A stretch of DNA of 39,383 bases from Syntrophomonadaceae bacterium (GTDB lineage Bacteria; Bacillota; Syntrophomonadia; Syntrophomonadales; DTU052): positions 66,547-105,929 of the forward strand of contig JAAYEQ010000005.1 in NCBI GenBank assembly GCA_012728655.1, given 5' to 3'. Numbering within the stretch: the stretch's first letter is position 1; every line of letters begins with the position of its first letter. Below the pieces are notes generated by a model, which did no database searches, was not told the origin of the DNA, and saw nothing but the letters and a program-made list of their open reading frames with translations. Positions 17,315 to 26,013 of the stretch are shown piece by piece. Both the position numbers and the translations under genes were made by a program.

Positions 17315-17339
17315 CTTCCCGGGAAAGTTTCCCTGGAAG
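17315..17339 (+). promoter_or_regulatory. 12-bp quasi-palindrome before the HD-domain gene
   Basis: CTTCCCGGGAAA and TTTCCCTGGAAG surround a single central G; 11 of 12 positions are complementary. It ends 26 bases before the ribosome binding site of the HD gene (17365-17373) and follows a TATAAT at 17241-17246 that lacks a clear -35. Its symmetry suits a dimeric regulator better than an RNA hairpin, which would have almost no loop. Confidence 0.4.
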
Positions 17340-17380
17340 GCAGGGTTTTTCGTAATGACGGGTCAGGGGAGGTAAACAGT

Positions 17381-17902
17381 ATGAAGAGAATCGACTCCAT
17401 CCTCAAGGATCCGGTTTATGCGGAGTACATAAACCATAACATGTCCGCCGCCAAAGATGACCTTTTCTGCAAACATGATCTGGCACACAGTGTGGACGTG
17501 GCCCGGATTGCCTACATCCTGATCCTGGAGAACCAGGATTTAGACTTTTTTATCAAGGATGCCGGCCTTTCCGGGAAGGAAGCCGCCAAGGAAGTCGTAT
17601 ACGCGGCCGGATTACTACATGATATCGGCAAATGGAAAGAATATGAGGAAGGAGTTGACCATGCCGCCTATGGGGCGCGCCTGGCCCGCGATTTATTGAC
17701 CCGAGCCGGATTTGATGAGAATGAGATCCGGATAATCACCCGGGCGATATACGAGCACCGCAACATCAGCCGCGATATGAGCTTCCTGGGAGAGAGGCTC
17801 CACCGCGCCGATAACCTTTCCCGAGCCTGTTCTCAGTGTGTGGCCAGGGAGGATTGCTGCAAATACCAGAACAAGGAAACCGGAGCGTTTTTACTTTACT
17901 AA
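17381..17902 (+). CDS. HD-domain phosphohydrolase in the folate gene block
   Basis: A 173-residue metal-dependent HD hydrolase. Expected ligands are His36 (HDLAHS), His80-Asp81 (LLHDIGKW) and Asp144 (HRADNLSRA), with His94 and His126 also near the site. The C-terminus carries four cysteines (C150, 153, 159, 160), which could hold zinc or a cluster. The start is ATG 17381 with AGGGGAGGT 7 bases upstream. The substrate is unknown. Its place directly before folP and folBK raises the possibility that it removes phosphate from a dihydroneopterin phosphate, as the archaeal HD enzyme MptB acts on a cyclic pterin phosphate. That is inference from context; other HD roles such as nucleotide hydrolysis are possible. 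Confidence 0.8.
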   Translation: MKRIDSILKDPVYAEYINHNMSAAKDDLFCKHDLAHSVDVARIAYILILENQDLDFFIKDAGLSGKEAAKEVVYAAGLLHDIGKWKEYEEGVDHAAYGARLARDLLTRAGFDENEIRIITRAIYEHRNISRDMSFLGERLHRADNLSRACSQCVAREDCCKYQNKETGAFLLY

Positions 17903-17939
17903 GCCGATAACATGGTGGGTTCGACCGGATCCGGCTCCA

Positions 17940-17963
17940 CGCCGCCGTGGCGAGGTGGCGGCG
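17940..17963 (+). other. Hairpin between the HD gene and folP
   Basis: CGCCGCC (17940-17946) pairs with GGCGGCG (17957-17963). There is no T-tract. It lies in the 150-base spacer before folP and may tune expression between the genes. Confidence 0.35.
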
Positions 17964-18052
17964 GGAGCGGCATACGAAACGGTAACGACCGGCCTCAAAT
18001 CGCCGGGGAACAAGATTGCCAATTGCGAGAACACGACTTTTAAGGGAGAGCT

Positions 18053-19246
18053 ATGGACGGGTACAGAGTAATAAGTATAAACGACACCAGTGAAGCGGAG
18101 AGGTATATAAGGGAGATTGGAGCGGAAGAATTGGGAATCAAGCTGATGGTTCCCAAAGCTGTTTTTAGAGCAGTAAAAATCCAGTCGCTCCCGGCACCAG
18201 CCGCCGGTATTCTCAAACAGGAGATGCTGGCCAAAGGCGGCGAAGCCGCCGTGAACCGCTGCACCATAACCGGGCAGGGCAGGACGGATGTTCTGCTCCT
18301 GGGTACCCTCCGCCAGTACCAGTTGTTAATAGACAAGCTGAAACTGCAGCCCTTCGGGTTGAAGAAGCTGGCAGCAGAACTGGAGCGTGTATTGCAGAAC
18401 ATGGAATCCGGTTCCCGGGTTAAGCTGAACCTGCCTTCAGGCCTGCAACCGGTCCATGGCGGGAAGACGCTGATCATGGGGATACTGAATGTAACCCCCG
18501 ATTCCTTCTATGACGGGGGACGATACCTGGAGGTGGATGCCGCCCTCAACCGGGCCCGGGAAATGGTGGAAGAAGGAGCCGATATAATTGACCTGGGCGG
18601 ATTTTCCACCCGTCCCGGAGCGTCACCGGTACCTCCCGAGGAAGAGATCAGGCGGGTAGTTCCGGTTCTGAAGCGGCTCAAACAGGAGATGCCCGAAGTA
18701 CCGGTGTCGGTGGATACCTTCGTCGCCGTCACCGCCCGCGCGGCGCTGGAAGCAGGGGCGGACATAGTCAACGACCCGGGGGGCCTCAAGGCCGATCCCG
18801 AGATGGCCTCGGTGGTGGCGGAGTACGGCTGTCCGGTAGTAATTATGCACAACCGTATGGGAGGGGGCTACCGGGATCTGATGGCCGAGGTGACGGCCGA
18901 TCTCAGGGATGCCATCGGGCTGGCCGTGGAACGGGGCATTTCCGAAGAAAAAATAGTGGTTGATCCCGGTATCGGTTTTGGCAAGACCGCGGAGGAGAAC
19001 CTGACCCTGATCCGGAACCTGGGGGAACTGAGATCCCTGGGGCGGCCGATTCTCTTGGGAGTCTCCAACAAGTCCTTCATCGGCCGGGTTACCGGTGATC
19101 CGGTGGAGGAGAGGCTGATTGGGTCTCTGGCCGCGGCGGTTATTGGGGTTATGAACGGCGCCGCCATCGTAAGGGTTCACAATGTCAGGGAGACGCGCAA
19201 GGCCCTGCTGATGGCCGATGCGATAATGGAGGCAAGTCATGGATGA
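18053..19246 (+). CDS. folP: Dihydropteroate synthase with N-terminal extension
   Basis: Condenses p-aminobenzoate with dihydropterin pyrophosphate, the sulfonamide target. It has 397 residues, about 120-130 more than the usual enzyme. The TIM-barrel domain starts near residue 138 with TLIMGILNVTPDSFYDGG. The second loop reads LGGFSTRPGA (180s), with Phe where most family members have Glu (GGESTRPG). VSNKSFIG is the third conserved segment. The first 130 residues form a separate domain of unknown role, ending in a helix-rich segment. The start is ATG 18053 after GGGAGAG. The gene overlaps folBK by 8 bases, so the two are translationally coupled. Confidence 0.94.
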   Translation: MDGYRVISINDTSEAERYIREIGAEELGIKLMVPKAVFRAVKIQSLPAPAAGILKQEMLAKGGEAAVNRCTITGQGRTDVLLLGTLRQYQLLIDKLKLQPFGLKKLAAELERVLQNMESGSRVKLNLPSGLQPVHGGKTLIMGILNVTPDSFYDGGRYLEVDAALNRAREMVEEGADIIDLGGFSTRPGASPVPPEEEIRRVVPVLKRLKQEMPEVPVSVDTFVAVTARAALEAGADIVNDPGGLKADPEMASVVAEYGCPVVIMHNRMGGGYRDLMAEVTADLRDAIGLAVERGISEEKIVVDPGIGFGKTAEENLTLIRNLGELRSLGRPILLGVSNKSFIGRVTGDPVEERLIGSLAAAVIGVMNGAAIVRVHNVRETRKALLMADAIMEASHG

Positions 19247-20051
19247 GGTGATTCTAAAAGGCTTGAGGTTTGAAGGCCGGCACGGGGTATCAACCGCAGA
19301 GAGAGCGGTTCCCCAACCTTTCGAAGTTGATTTGATTCTGGGGCTGGATCTGCGAGCCGCCGGGAGAACCGATTCTCTGGATAAAACCGTGGATTACTCC
19401 CTGGCTTACCGGGAGGTCCGACATATCGTGGAGGAAGAGAGCTTCAGGCTCCTGGAAGCCCTGGCGGAGAGGATTGCGGAACGGGTACTGCGTCTTAATC
19501 GGGTGATCCGGGCCGACGTAGTGGTGAAGAAGCTGCGGCCGCCTATTGCCGGGGATTACGATTACGTGGCCGTTCGTCTGCAAAGGGAGAGACCCGAGCA
19601 CCGAGCTTACATCGGCCTCGGGACCAACCTGGGCCATCGCGAGGAGAATCTGAGGGCGGCCGGCCGCAGACTGGAGGAGCTCCCTTCCAGCCGTGTGGTC
19701 AAGTTTTCTTCAACATATCCCACCCGGCCCTGGGGAAAGGTTGAACAGCCGGAATTCCTGAACCAGGTGGCAGCCATTGATACCCGCCTGTCGGCGCGGG
19801 AACTGCTCCGGGAATTGATGGAGATAGAAGAAGCCATGGGACGCCGGCGCGCGGAGAAATGGGGTCCCAGAGTTATCGATCTGGATCTTCTGCTGTACGG
19901 TGATCAGCAGATTGAAGAACCCGATTTGACCGTACCCCACCCCGGGCTCACTAAGAGGGCTTTCGTCCTAACCCCCTTGCTGGAAATAGCTCCTGATCTC
20001 AAACTGCCTGATGGACGTTATCTGCGGGAAATCCTGGCCAACCTGTCATAG
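19239..20051 (+). CDS. folBK: Fused dihydroneopterin aldolase and hydroxymethyl-dihydropterin pyrophosphokinase
   Basis: A 270-residue fusion of two consecutive folate enzymes. Residues 1 to about 118 are FolB (RFEGRHGVSTAER, then DYSLAYREV and the Lys of KKLRPPI), which cleaves dihydroneopterin. From about residue 121, YIGLGTNLGHREENL opens FolK, with GPRVIDLDLLLYGD near residue 208, the ATP and magnesium site. FolK pyrophosphorylates the product for FolP, so the fusion passes the intermediate directly to the co-translated upstream enzyme. GTP cyclohydrolase (folE) is not in the window. Confidence 0.95.
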   Translation: MDEVILKGLRFEGRHGVSTAERAVPQPFEVDLILGLDLRAAGRTDSLDKTVDYSLAYREVRHIVEEESFRLLEALAERIAERVLRLNRVIRADVVVKKLRPPIAGDYDYVAVRLQRERPEHRAYIGLGTNLGHREENLRAAGRRLEELPSSRVVKFSSTYPTRPWGKVEQPEFLNQVAAIDTRLSARELLRELMEIEEAMGRRRAEKWGPRVIDLDLLLYGDQQIEEPDLTVPHPGLTKRAFVLTPLLEIAPDLKLPDGRYLREILANLS

Positions 20052-20098
20052 CCGGTATGGAATTGCGCAGTATATACGTGGAATCCTTCTGCTTAAAA

Positions 20099-20122
20099 GA
20101 GTCTCTTTCCGGAAAAAGACTC
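20099..20122 (+). terminator. Hairpin after folBK, possible terminator
   Basis: GAGTCTCTTTCC (20099-20110) is followed directly by GGAAAAAGACTC (20111-20122), complementary at 11 of 12 positions. There is no T-tract on this strand. It lies between the folate block and the promoter of the next operon. Confidence 0.4.
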
Positions 20123-20174
20123 CAACTATTGTCCTGGTTGGTTCAGATGATTTTGACAAATTGTTGAAGATTGG

Positions 20175-20204
20175 TTGTACATTGCCGGGGTTACGTGCTA
20201 AAAT
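20175..20204 (+). promoter_or_regulatory. Sigma-A promoter of the pantothenate operon
   Basis: TTGTAC (20175-20180), an 18-base spacer, and TAAAAT (20199-20204) preceded by TGC as an extended -10. An upstream TTGACA (20153-20158) may add a second -35. The transcript would carry a leader of about 130 bases with CGGATT/AATCCG and AACGGT/ACCGTT hairpins, before the TTG start at 20342. I recognise no riboswitch in it. Confidence 0.6.
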
Positions 20205-20341
20205 AAAATCCTAAGAATAGGTGCGGAAAAATTGTTTTCTCCCGCCGGATTCCTTAAAAATCCGCTTGTATCCACGGGGGCCAAGACGGAAATCCTGAGT
20301 AACGGTTGGACGGTGACCGTTGCTCTCTAGGGGGAATTCTC

Positions 20342-21247
20342 TTGAGGAAGATCGGCATTGTTGGGGCGGGAGTGGTTGGAACAGCCGTAGGGATTATTCT
20401 TGATTCCAAGGGCTACGAGATTACGGGGGTCTACGATATTAATCCCGAATCTACGCGGCCGTTGGTTGAAAAGGTGGGCGCGGTTCAGTGCTCGTCCCTG
20501 CGGGAGGTAGCCGAACGGGCTGAAATATTGTTTGTAACCACCTCTGATTCAGCGATCGGAAAAGTTGTTGAGGATTTGGCCGCAGAAGGAGGCTTTTTTG
20601 AAGGCCAGTTAGTCGTCCATATGAGCGGGGCACTGACCTCGGAGGTGTTGGAACCGGCTGTTGCGTTCGGAGCTTTACCGGTTTCAATTCACCCCATGCA
20701 GTCTTTTGCCACCGCAGAGCAGGCCATAAAGAATCTCCCTGGTTCGGTATTTACTATTGAGGGAGATCCAAAAGCTCATAGTCTGGCAGCGGACCTGGTT
20801 CGGGATTTGGACGGGGAATACTTCTTTATTGACAAAAAAGTTAAGCCCTTGTATCACGCCGGGGCCTGCGTTGTGTCCAACTATTTGGTAACGGTGATTG
20901 ACGTTGGCTTGCAGCTCCTGGAATCGATAGGGATTCCGCGTGCCCAGGCTCTGCAGGCAGCCCTGCCGCTCATAAAAGGAACGATTAAAAACATTGAAAA
21001 GATTGGAATCCCTCGGGCTTTAACCGGTCCTATTGCCCGGGGAGACTTGATGACGGTGCTTAAGCACCTGGATTGTCTTGAAGAAATGGCCCCCAAATTG
21101 ATGGTGTTGTACAGTTGGTTAGGGTACTATACCACCGAAGTGGCGAAAGCAAAGGGAACCGTTGAGGATACGGCGGTCGATGCCATGAGGAAACTCTTTT
21201 TGCGCAAGATGAGCAGTACGCGAATGAGAGCTTTTGGGGGTGAATAA
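20342..21247 (+). CDS. Rossmann-fold DUF2520 oxidoreductase, likely ketopantoate reductase
   Basis: A 301-residue protein with an N-terminal dinucleotide site [12 protein letters not shown] (residues 5-16) and a helical C-terminal DUF2520 domain with the segment HPMQSFA ([10 protein letters not shown]) near residue 120. It is the first gene of the panB-panC-panD operon, where a ketopantoate reductase is the one missing enzyme; no panE is seen. A group of non-PanE ketopantoate reductases (PanG) has been described in Francisella and clostridia, and this could be that type; I cannot verify the match here. The start is TTG 20342, with AGGGGGA 7 bases upstream. panB starts 1 base after the stop. 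Confidence 0.75.
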   Translation: MRKIGIVGAGVVGTAVGIILDSKGYEITGVYDINPESTRPLVEKVGAVQCSSLREVAERAEILFVTTSDSAIGKVVEDLAAEGGFFEGQLVVHMSGALTSEVLEPAVAFGALPVSIHPMQSFATAEQAIKNLPGSVFTIEGDPKAHSLAADLVRDLDGEYFFIDKKVKPLYHAGACVVSNYLVTVIDVGLQLLESIGIPRAQALQAALPLIKGTIKNIEKIGIPRALTGPIARGDLMTVLKHLDCLEEMAPKLMVLYSWLGYYTTEVAKAKGTVEDTAVDAMRKLFLRKMSSTRMRAFGGE

Positions 21248-21248
21248 T

Positions 21249-22079
21249 GTGGCACGGGTTACAACAGCGGTTTTAAAAGAAAAGAAGCAGAAGGGCGAAA
21301 AGATCACCATGCTCACCGCCTATGATTATGCCACCGCCATGTTGTTGGATCAGGCGGGAATTGATGTGGCCCTGGTGGGCGATTCTGTGGGCAATGTGAT
21401 TTTAGGCTTTGAAAACACCCTGGCGGTTACCATGGATGACATGGTTCATCATACCAAAGCCGTGGTCCGCGGGGTAAAGAACACCATGGTTGTAGGAGAT
21501 ATGCCTTTCCTCTCCTACCATATCTCCATTCCCGAATCCGTCAGGAACGCGGGCCGGCTGATTCAAGAGGGCGGTGCCCAGGCGGTTAAGCTGGAAGGCG
21601 GTCGGGAAAGAGTCGATGTGATAAAAGCGATTCTGGATGCCGAGATTCCGGTTATGGGGCATATCGGATTGACCCCGCAGTCGGTTCACCAGTTTGGCGG
21701 TTTTAAGGTGCAGGGGCGCGACCTGGAGACGGCCAAAAGACTGATTGAGGATGCCAAAGCCCTTGAAAGAGCAGGAGTGTTCTCAATTGTGCTTGAGGGA
21801 GTGCCGGCCGCGCTGGCCAAGATTATAACCGAGGAGGTAACGATTCCCACCATAGGGATTGGAGCCGGGCCCCATTGTGACGGCCAGGTTTTGGTGATAA
21901 ATGATATGCTGGGACTTACCCAGGGTCATGTGCCAAAGTTTGTAAAGAAGTTCGCCAACCTCCACCCGCTGATGTTGGAGGGGATTAAGGCCTACATCGA
22001 CGAAGTGAAAGCCGGAACTTTCCCGGCCGAGGAACACTGCTACTCAATTGACGACGAAATAATTGAGAAACTGTATTAG
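21249..22079 (+). CDS. panB: 3-methyl-2-oxobutanoate hydroxymethyltransferase
   Basis: Makes ketopantoate from 2-oxoisovalerate with methylene-THF, linking pantothenate synthesis to the folate block upstream. It has 276 residues from GTG 21249, which has GGGGGTGA upstream; TTG 21234 and GTG 21240 are less well placed. Visible family segments: [31 protein letters not shown] (metal and substrate site), [15 protein letters not shown] and [14 protein letters not shown]. It lies 1 base after the reductase gene and 12 before panC. Confidence 0.96.
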   Translation: MARVTTAVLKEKKQKGEKITMLTAYDYATAMLLDQAGIDVALVGDSVGNVILGFENTLAVTMDDMVHHTKAVVRGVKNTMVVGDMPFLSYHISIPESVRNAGRLIQEGGAQAVKLEGGRERVDVIKAILDAEIPVMGHIGLTPQSVHQFGGFKVQGRDLETAKRLIEDAKALERAGVFSIVLEGVPAALAKIITEEVTIPTIGIGAGPHCDGQVLVINDMLGLTQGHVPKFVKKFANLHPLMLEGIKAYIDEVKAGTFPAEEHCYSIDDEIIEKLY

Positions 22080-22091
22080 GAGAATGGACCG

Positions 22092-22940
22092 GTGATAGTA
22101 ATAGAAAACCCTCAGGAGATGCAAGATTGGAGTCGTGCCCGGTCGCGAGCCGGGTTGAAGATAGGACTGGTCCCCACTATGGGGTATTTGCACGAAGGAC
22201 ACCTGAGCCTGGTGCGCAAGGCGCGGGAGCTTTGTGATACGGTTATTGTCAGCATTTTTGTTAACCCGATTCAGTTTGGAGAAGGAGAGGATTATGATCG
22301 GTATCCCCGGGATCTGTCGCGGGACCTCGACCTTCTGCAAAAGGAAGGAGTTGATGCAGTTTTTGCCCCTAAGGTGAAATCAATGTATCCGGAAAGAGAG
22401 CAGACCATGGTGGAACCGCCGGCGGGACTGGAAAACAAGATGTGCGGCCGTAACCGGCCGGGTCACTTCCGGGGAGTTACTACCGTGGTAAGCAAACTCT
22501 TCAATATCTGTTTGCCGGATATGGCGTTCTTCGGTCAGAAGGATGCCCAGCAGGCCCTGATCGTTGAAAAGATGGTGAGGGACTTGAACTTCCCGGTTCG
22601 GATAGTAAAGGGTGAAATCATCCGGGAGCCGGACGGCTTAGCCATGAGCTCGCGCAATGTTTACCTGTCGCCGGAGGAACGGGAAAAAGCTACGGTCTTA
22701 TACCGGAGCCTGCTTATGGCCAGGGATTTGATTAACCGGGGAGAAAGAGAACCTTCCAGAGTAAGAGAGGCCATGCTGGAAATGATTAAACAGGTAGACG
22801 GTGCGCAGGTTGATTATGTGGAGATTTATAACGCCAATGACTTGAGTGAGCTTGAGGAAATAAAAGGCCAGGTTTTGCTAGCACTCGCTGTAAGGTTTGG
22901 CACTACAAGATTGATTGATAACCTTCTCGTGGAGGTGTAA
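22092..22940 (+). CDS. panC: Pantothenate synthetase
   Basis: Joins pantoate and beta-alanine with ATP. It has 282 residues. The HIGH-type ATP signature is [14 protein letters not shown] (residues 31-44), then [23 protein letters not shown] and the KMSKS-like [12 protein letters not shown] near 187. The start is GTG 22092, with AGGAGA about 8 bases upstream. It lies 1 base before panD, so the pathway genes are packed with no spacer. Confidence 0.96.
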   Translation: MIVIENPQEMQDWSRARSRAGLKIGLVPTMGYLHEGHLSLVRKARELCDTVIVSIFVNPIQFGEGEDYDRYPRDLSRDLDLLQKEGVDAVFAPKVKSMYPEREQTMVEPPAGLENKMCGRNRPGHFRGVTTVVSKLFNICLPDMAFFGQKDAQQALIVEKMVRDLNFPVRIVKGEIIREPDGLAMSSRNVYLSPEEREKATVLYRSLLMARDLINRGEREPSRVREAMLEMIKQVDGAQVDYVEIYNANDLSELEEIKGQVLLALAVRFGTTRLIDNLLVEV

Positions 22941-22941
22941 C

Positions 22942-23328
22942 ATGTTCAGAACAATGTTCAAATCCAAGATTCACAGGGCCGTAGTTACTGAGGCAAACCT
23001 GAACTATATGGGAAGCATAACCATCGACCGGGACCTGATGGATGCGGCTGATATTCTGCCCAATGAGAAGGTTCAGGTGGTTAACAATAACAACGGGGCA
23101 CGCTTCGAGACCTATGTGATCGAAGGTGCTCGCGGTTCAGGTACAATATGCCTGAACGGTGCTGCCGCCCGCCTGGTACAGCCGGGAGATTCAGTAATCA
23201 TCATAACTTATGCGGTAATGAGCGACGAAGAATGTAAGACCTTCCAGCCCAAGATGGTCTTTGTTGATTCCCAGAACCGGATCGTGGAGTTGAGGTCCGG
23301 ATCTGAACCGGCGAATACTGTCGGATGA
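22942..23328 (+). CDS. panD: Aspartate 1-decarboxylase, pyruvoyl enzyme precursor
   Basis: Decarboxylates aspartate to beta-alanine for PanC. It has 128 residues. The self-cleavage site is Gly24-Ser25 in NYMGSITID; Ser25 becomes the pyruvoyl group of the alpha chain. The N-terminal [13 protein letters not shown] is that of the family, so ATG 22942, with GGAGGTG just upstream, is the start. It is the last gene of the pantothenate operon. A hairpin (23347-23385) follows. Confidence 0.96.
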   Translation: MFRTMFKSKIHRAVVTEANLNYMGSITIDRDLMDAADILPNEKVQVVNNNNGARFETYVIEGARGSGTICLNGAAARLVQPGDSVIIITYAVMSDEECKTFQPKMVFVDSQNRIVELRSGSEPANTVG

Positions 23329-23346
23329 TTTGTGCTTGCTGAGAAT

Positions 23347-23385
23347 CTTGCCGGGATAGGATGGCGGTGTTCACCCTCCGGCAAG
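23347..23385 (+). terminator. Hairpin between panD and nadA
   Basis: CTTGCCGG (23347-23354) pairs perfectly with CCGGCAAG (23378-23385), with a GGTG-TT-CACC hairpin nested inside. There is no T-tract, so it is a probable but weak terminator of the pan operon, or a leader element of nadA, which starts 41 bases later. Confidence 0.45.
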
Positions 23386-23425
23386 CGGTACGATAGATTT
23401 AATACATTAACAAGAGGGATTTGCG

Positions 23426-24334
23426 ATGTCTGACAACCTGGTAGAGTTTATCAAGAAACGGAAGGAAGAGCTAAACGCAGTAATTATGGCCCATTTCTAC
23501 CAGCGTCCCGAGATTCAGGACCTGGCGGATATGGTGGGGGATTCGCTGCAGTTGGCCCGGTATGCGGCCAATACTGATGCCAGCGTTATCGTTTTCTGTG
23601 GTGTCAACTTTATGGCGGAGAGTGCCAAGATATTGAGCCCGGAAAAGCTGGTAATCATGCCGGAACCGGAGGCCGGTTGCCCGATGGCGGATATGATCAC
23701 CGGGGAAGAACTGCGGGAATGGAAGAAGGCCCATCCGCGAGCCCAGGTGGTCTGCTATGTCAACTCATCGGCCGAGGTCAAGGCGGAAAGCGATATCTGC
23801 TGCACCTCGTCCAATGCCATCCAGGTGGTAAACTCCATCCCCTCCGATTGCCAGATTCTGTTTGTACCCGACCAGAACCTGGGCCATTTTTTGGCCCGAA
23901 AAACCGGCCGGCAGATCGAATGCTGGCCTGGATACTGCCCGACTCATCATAATGTCACCGCTGAAGAGATACGGGAACAGAAGGCGCGGCATCCCGAGGC
24001 CATAGTGCTGGTGCATCCGGAATGTCGCCCCGAGGTGATAGACCTGGCTGATGAGGCTTTATCCACGGGAGGAATTCTCAAGTATGTGGAAAAAAGTCCG
24101 GCGCGCGAATTCATCATCGGCACTGAAATGGGGCTTTTGCACCAACTCCAGACCAGGTTTCCCGATAAAGTGTTTCATATTGCTCATGAGGAATTCATTT
24201 GCCCGAACATGAAACTAAACACCCTGGAGAATCTGGCCCGGGTTATGGATACCCTGGAGAACAGAATTGAAGTGCCGGAGGATGTAAGGGTAAGGGCCTA
24301 TCGTTCACTGGAGAGGATGCTTAATATTTCGTAA
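23426..24334 (+). CDS. nadA: Quinolinate synthase
   Basis: Condenses iminoaspartate with dihydroxyacetone phosphate to quinolinate using an oxygen-sensitive [4Fe-4S] cluster. It has 302 residues, the short anaerobe form. The likely cluster ligands are Cys85 (EAGCPMAD), Cys171 (WPGYCPTHH) and Cys259 (EEFICPNMK), with spacing as in the Thermotoga enzyme. The start is ATG 23426, with AAGAGGG upstream. nadB and nadC follow, a full NAD de novo operon. Confidence 0.96.
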   Translation: MSDNLVEFIKKRKEELNAVIMAHFYQRPEIQDLADMVGDSLQLARYAANTDASVIVFCGVNFMAESAKILSPEKLVIMPEPEAGCPMADMITGEELREWKKAHPRAQVVCYVNSSAEVKAESDICCTSSNAIQVVNSIPSDCQILFVPDQNLGHFLARKTGRQIECWPGYCPTHHNVTAEEIREQKARHPEAIVLVHPECRPEVIDLADEALSTGGILKYVEKSPAREFIIGTEMGLLHQLQTRFPDKVFHIAHEEFICPNMKLNTLENLARVMDTLENRIEVPEDVRVRAYRSLERMLNIS

Positions 24335-24403
24335 TCGTCAGGGGATTTATATAATGGAAATACATGATTGGTGCTGACAGCACGGGAAAGTAATGAGATC
24401 AAT

Positions 24404-25999
24404 ATGCAGATCAGTCGATATATCTCGGAAATAGAACCGGATGTGCCGGTATTCAGGACAGATTATCTGGTAATTGGCAGTGGCATTGCCGGGCTGTATA
24501 CTGCGCTGAAGGCTTCAGAATTCGGCCGGGTGATCGTGCTTACCAAGAAAACCCTGAAGGATTCCAATACCGGTTTGGCTCAAGGGGGAATTGCCGCCGC
24601 CGTACACGAGGAGGATTCCCCCTTTCTGCATCTGGAGGACACCCTGGAAGCCGGTGCCGGATTGTGCGACATCGAGTCGGTAAACGTGCTGGTCACTGAA
24701 GGCCCGGCCCGGGTAAGAGAACTGATGGAGCTGGGAGCACAGTTTGACACCGTGGACGGGACGGTGGCTCTGACCCGGGAAGCCGCCCACAGCAAAGCCC
24801 GTATACTCCATTCCGCGGATGCCACCGGGGAAGCCATTAGGCAGGCCCTGGTAGGGAGGTGCCTGCAGGAACCCAACATTGTCGTTCGGGAGAACCAGTT
24901 TCTGATTGATATTCTCACCACGGGAGAAGAGTGTCAGGGCGCTCTGGTATACGATAACACCAGGGGGAGTAAAGCCCTCTATCTGGCAAAGTCCACCATT
25001 GTGGCTACCGGAGGCGCGGGGCAGTTATTCAAGTATACAACCAATCCCGACATCGCAACGGCTGACGGGGTGGCGGCCTGTTTCCGGGCGGGGTGCGAAC
25101 TGGCGGATATGGAGTTCATCCAGTTCCACCCGACGGTACTGGTTACCGATACCAGCCAGCGTTTTCTTATATCGGAAGCCGTCCGCGGCGAGGGCGCCCA
25201 CCTGTTGAACGGCAAAGGCGAGCGCTTCATGCCTCGGTATCATCCCCTGGGAGAATTGGCTCCCCGGGATGTGGTGGCCCGGGCTATCTGGAACGAGATG
25301 AACCAGACCGGATCTGATCGGGTTTTCCTGGATGTCAGCCGTTTGCCCGATCCGGCGGGCCGGTTCCCCAACATCTACCAAACATGTCTGGGTTTTGGGT
25401 ATGATCTCACCCGGGACCCGATACCGGTAGCCCCGGCGGCCCATTTCATGATGGGCGGGGTGAAGACCAATACATACGGGGAGACCTCAATCTACGGCCT
25501 TTACGCCTGCGGGGAGGTGGCATGCAACGGGGTGCACGGGGCCAATCGCCTGGCCAGCAACAGCCTCCTGGAAGGGTTGGTATTTGGGCAGCGGATTGTG
25601 GAGGCCTCCCGGCCCATGGTGTATCGGCGAACGGTAGATGTAAAGGAGATCATGGAGAACTGCCGCCGGGAGGACAACCTGTACCTCCCGGAGGGAGACC
25701 GGGAACCGGAGGAGATTCGCCGGGAATTGAGCGACATCATGTGGGAGCATGTCGGCATTATACGAGACGAAGAGGGCCTGAAGACCGCCGCCGCCGCCAT
25801 AAACAAGCTGGCGCGCGAACTGGGCCGGGGCAAAAGCGAACTTGAGTACTATCAGGCGATCAACATGCTGACGGTGGCCCGGGTGATGGTCCAGGCCGCT
25901 TTGTGGCGCAAGGAAAGCAGGGGAGCACATTATCGCCGGGATTATCCCGCCCGGGATGATATAAGATGGGCAAAACACCTGACAATTAAAAACTGGTAG
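24404..25999 (+). CDS. nadB: L-aspartate oxidase
   Basis: FAD enzyme that oxidises aspartate to iminoaspartate for NadA; in anaerobes fumarate can be the acceptor. It has about 531 residues. The FAD site VIGSGIAGLYTALKA lies near residue 23, then LAQGGIAAA and the active-site region EFIQFHPT and ANRLASNSLLEGLVFG. The start is uncertain: ATG 24404 gives the usual N-terminus, but TTG 24368 and GTG 24371 are in frame and TGGAAA lies before them. A TATAAT occurs at 24350-24355 without a clear -35. A nine-codon ORF starting at ATG 24364 overlaps this region. Confidence 0.94.
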   Translation: MQISRYISEIEPDVPVFRTDYLVIGSGIAGLYTALKASEFGRVIVLTKKTLKDSNTGLAQGGIAAAVHEEDSPFLHLEDTLEAGAGLCDIESVNVLVTEGPARVRELMELGAQFDTVDGTVALTREAAHSKARILHSADATGEAIRQALVGRCLQEPNIVVRENQFLIDILTTGEECQGALVYDNTRGSKALYLAKSTIVATGGAGQLFKYTTNPDIATADGVAACFRAGCELADMEFIQFHPTVLVTDTSQRFLISEAVRGEGAHLLNGKGERFMPRYHPLGELAPRDVVARAIWNEMNQTGSDRVFLDVSRLPDPAGRFPNIYQTCLGFGYDLTRDPIPVAPAAHFMMGGVKTNTYGETSIYGLYACGEVACNGVHGANRLASNSLLEGLVFGQRIVEASRPMVYRRTVDVKEIMENCRREDNLYLPEGDREPEEIRRELSDIMWEHVGIIRDEEGLKTAAAAINKLARELGRGKSELEYYQAINMLTVARVMVQAALWRKESRGAHYRRDYPARDDIRWAKHLTIKNW

Positions 26000-26013
26000 G
26001 AGGGTGCCTCATA

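Noticed and set aside
17137-17380. ZTP or molybdenum-cofactor riboswitch before the HD gene
   Set aside because: A CCGCCTGCCCGG stretch resembles part of a ZTP motif, but the rest of the fold is missing.
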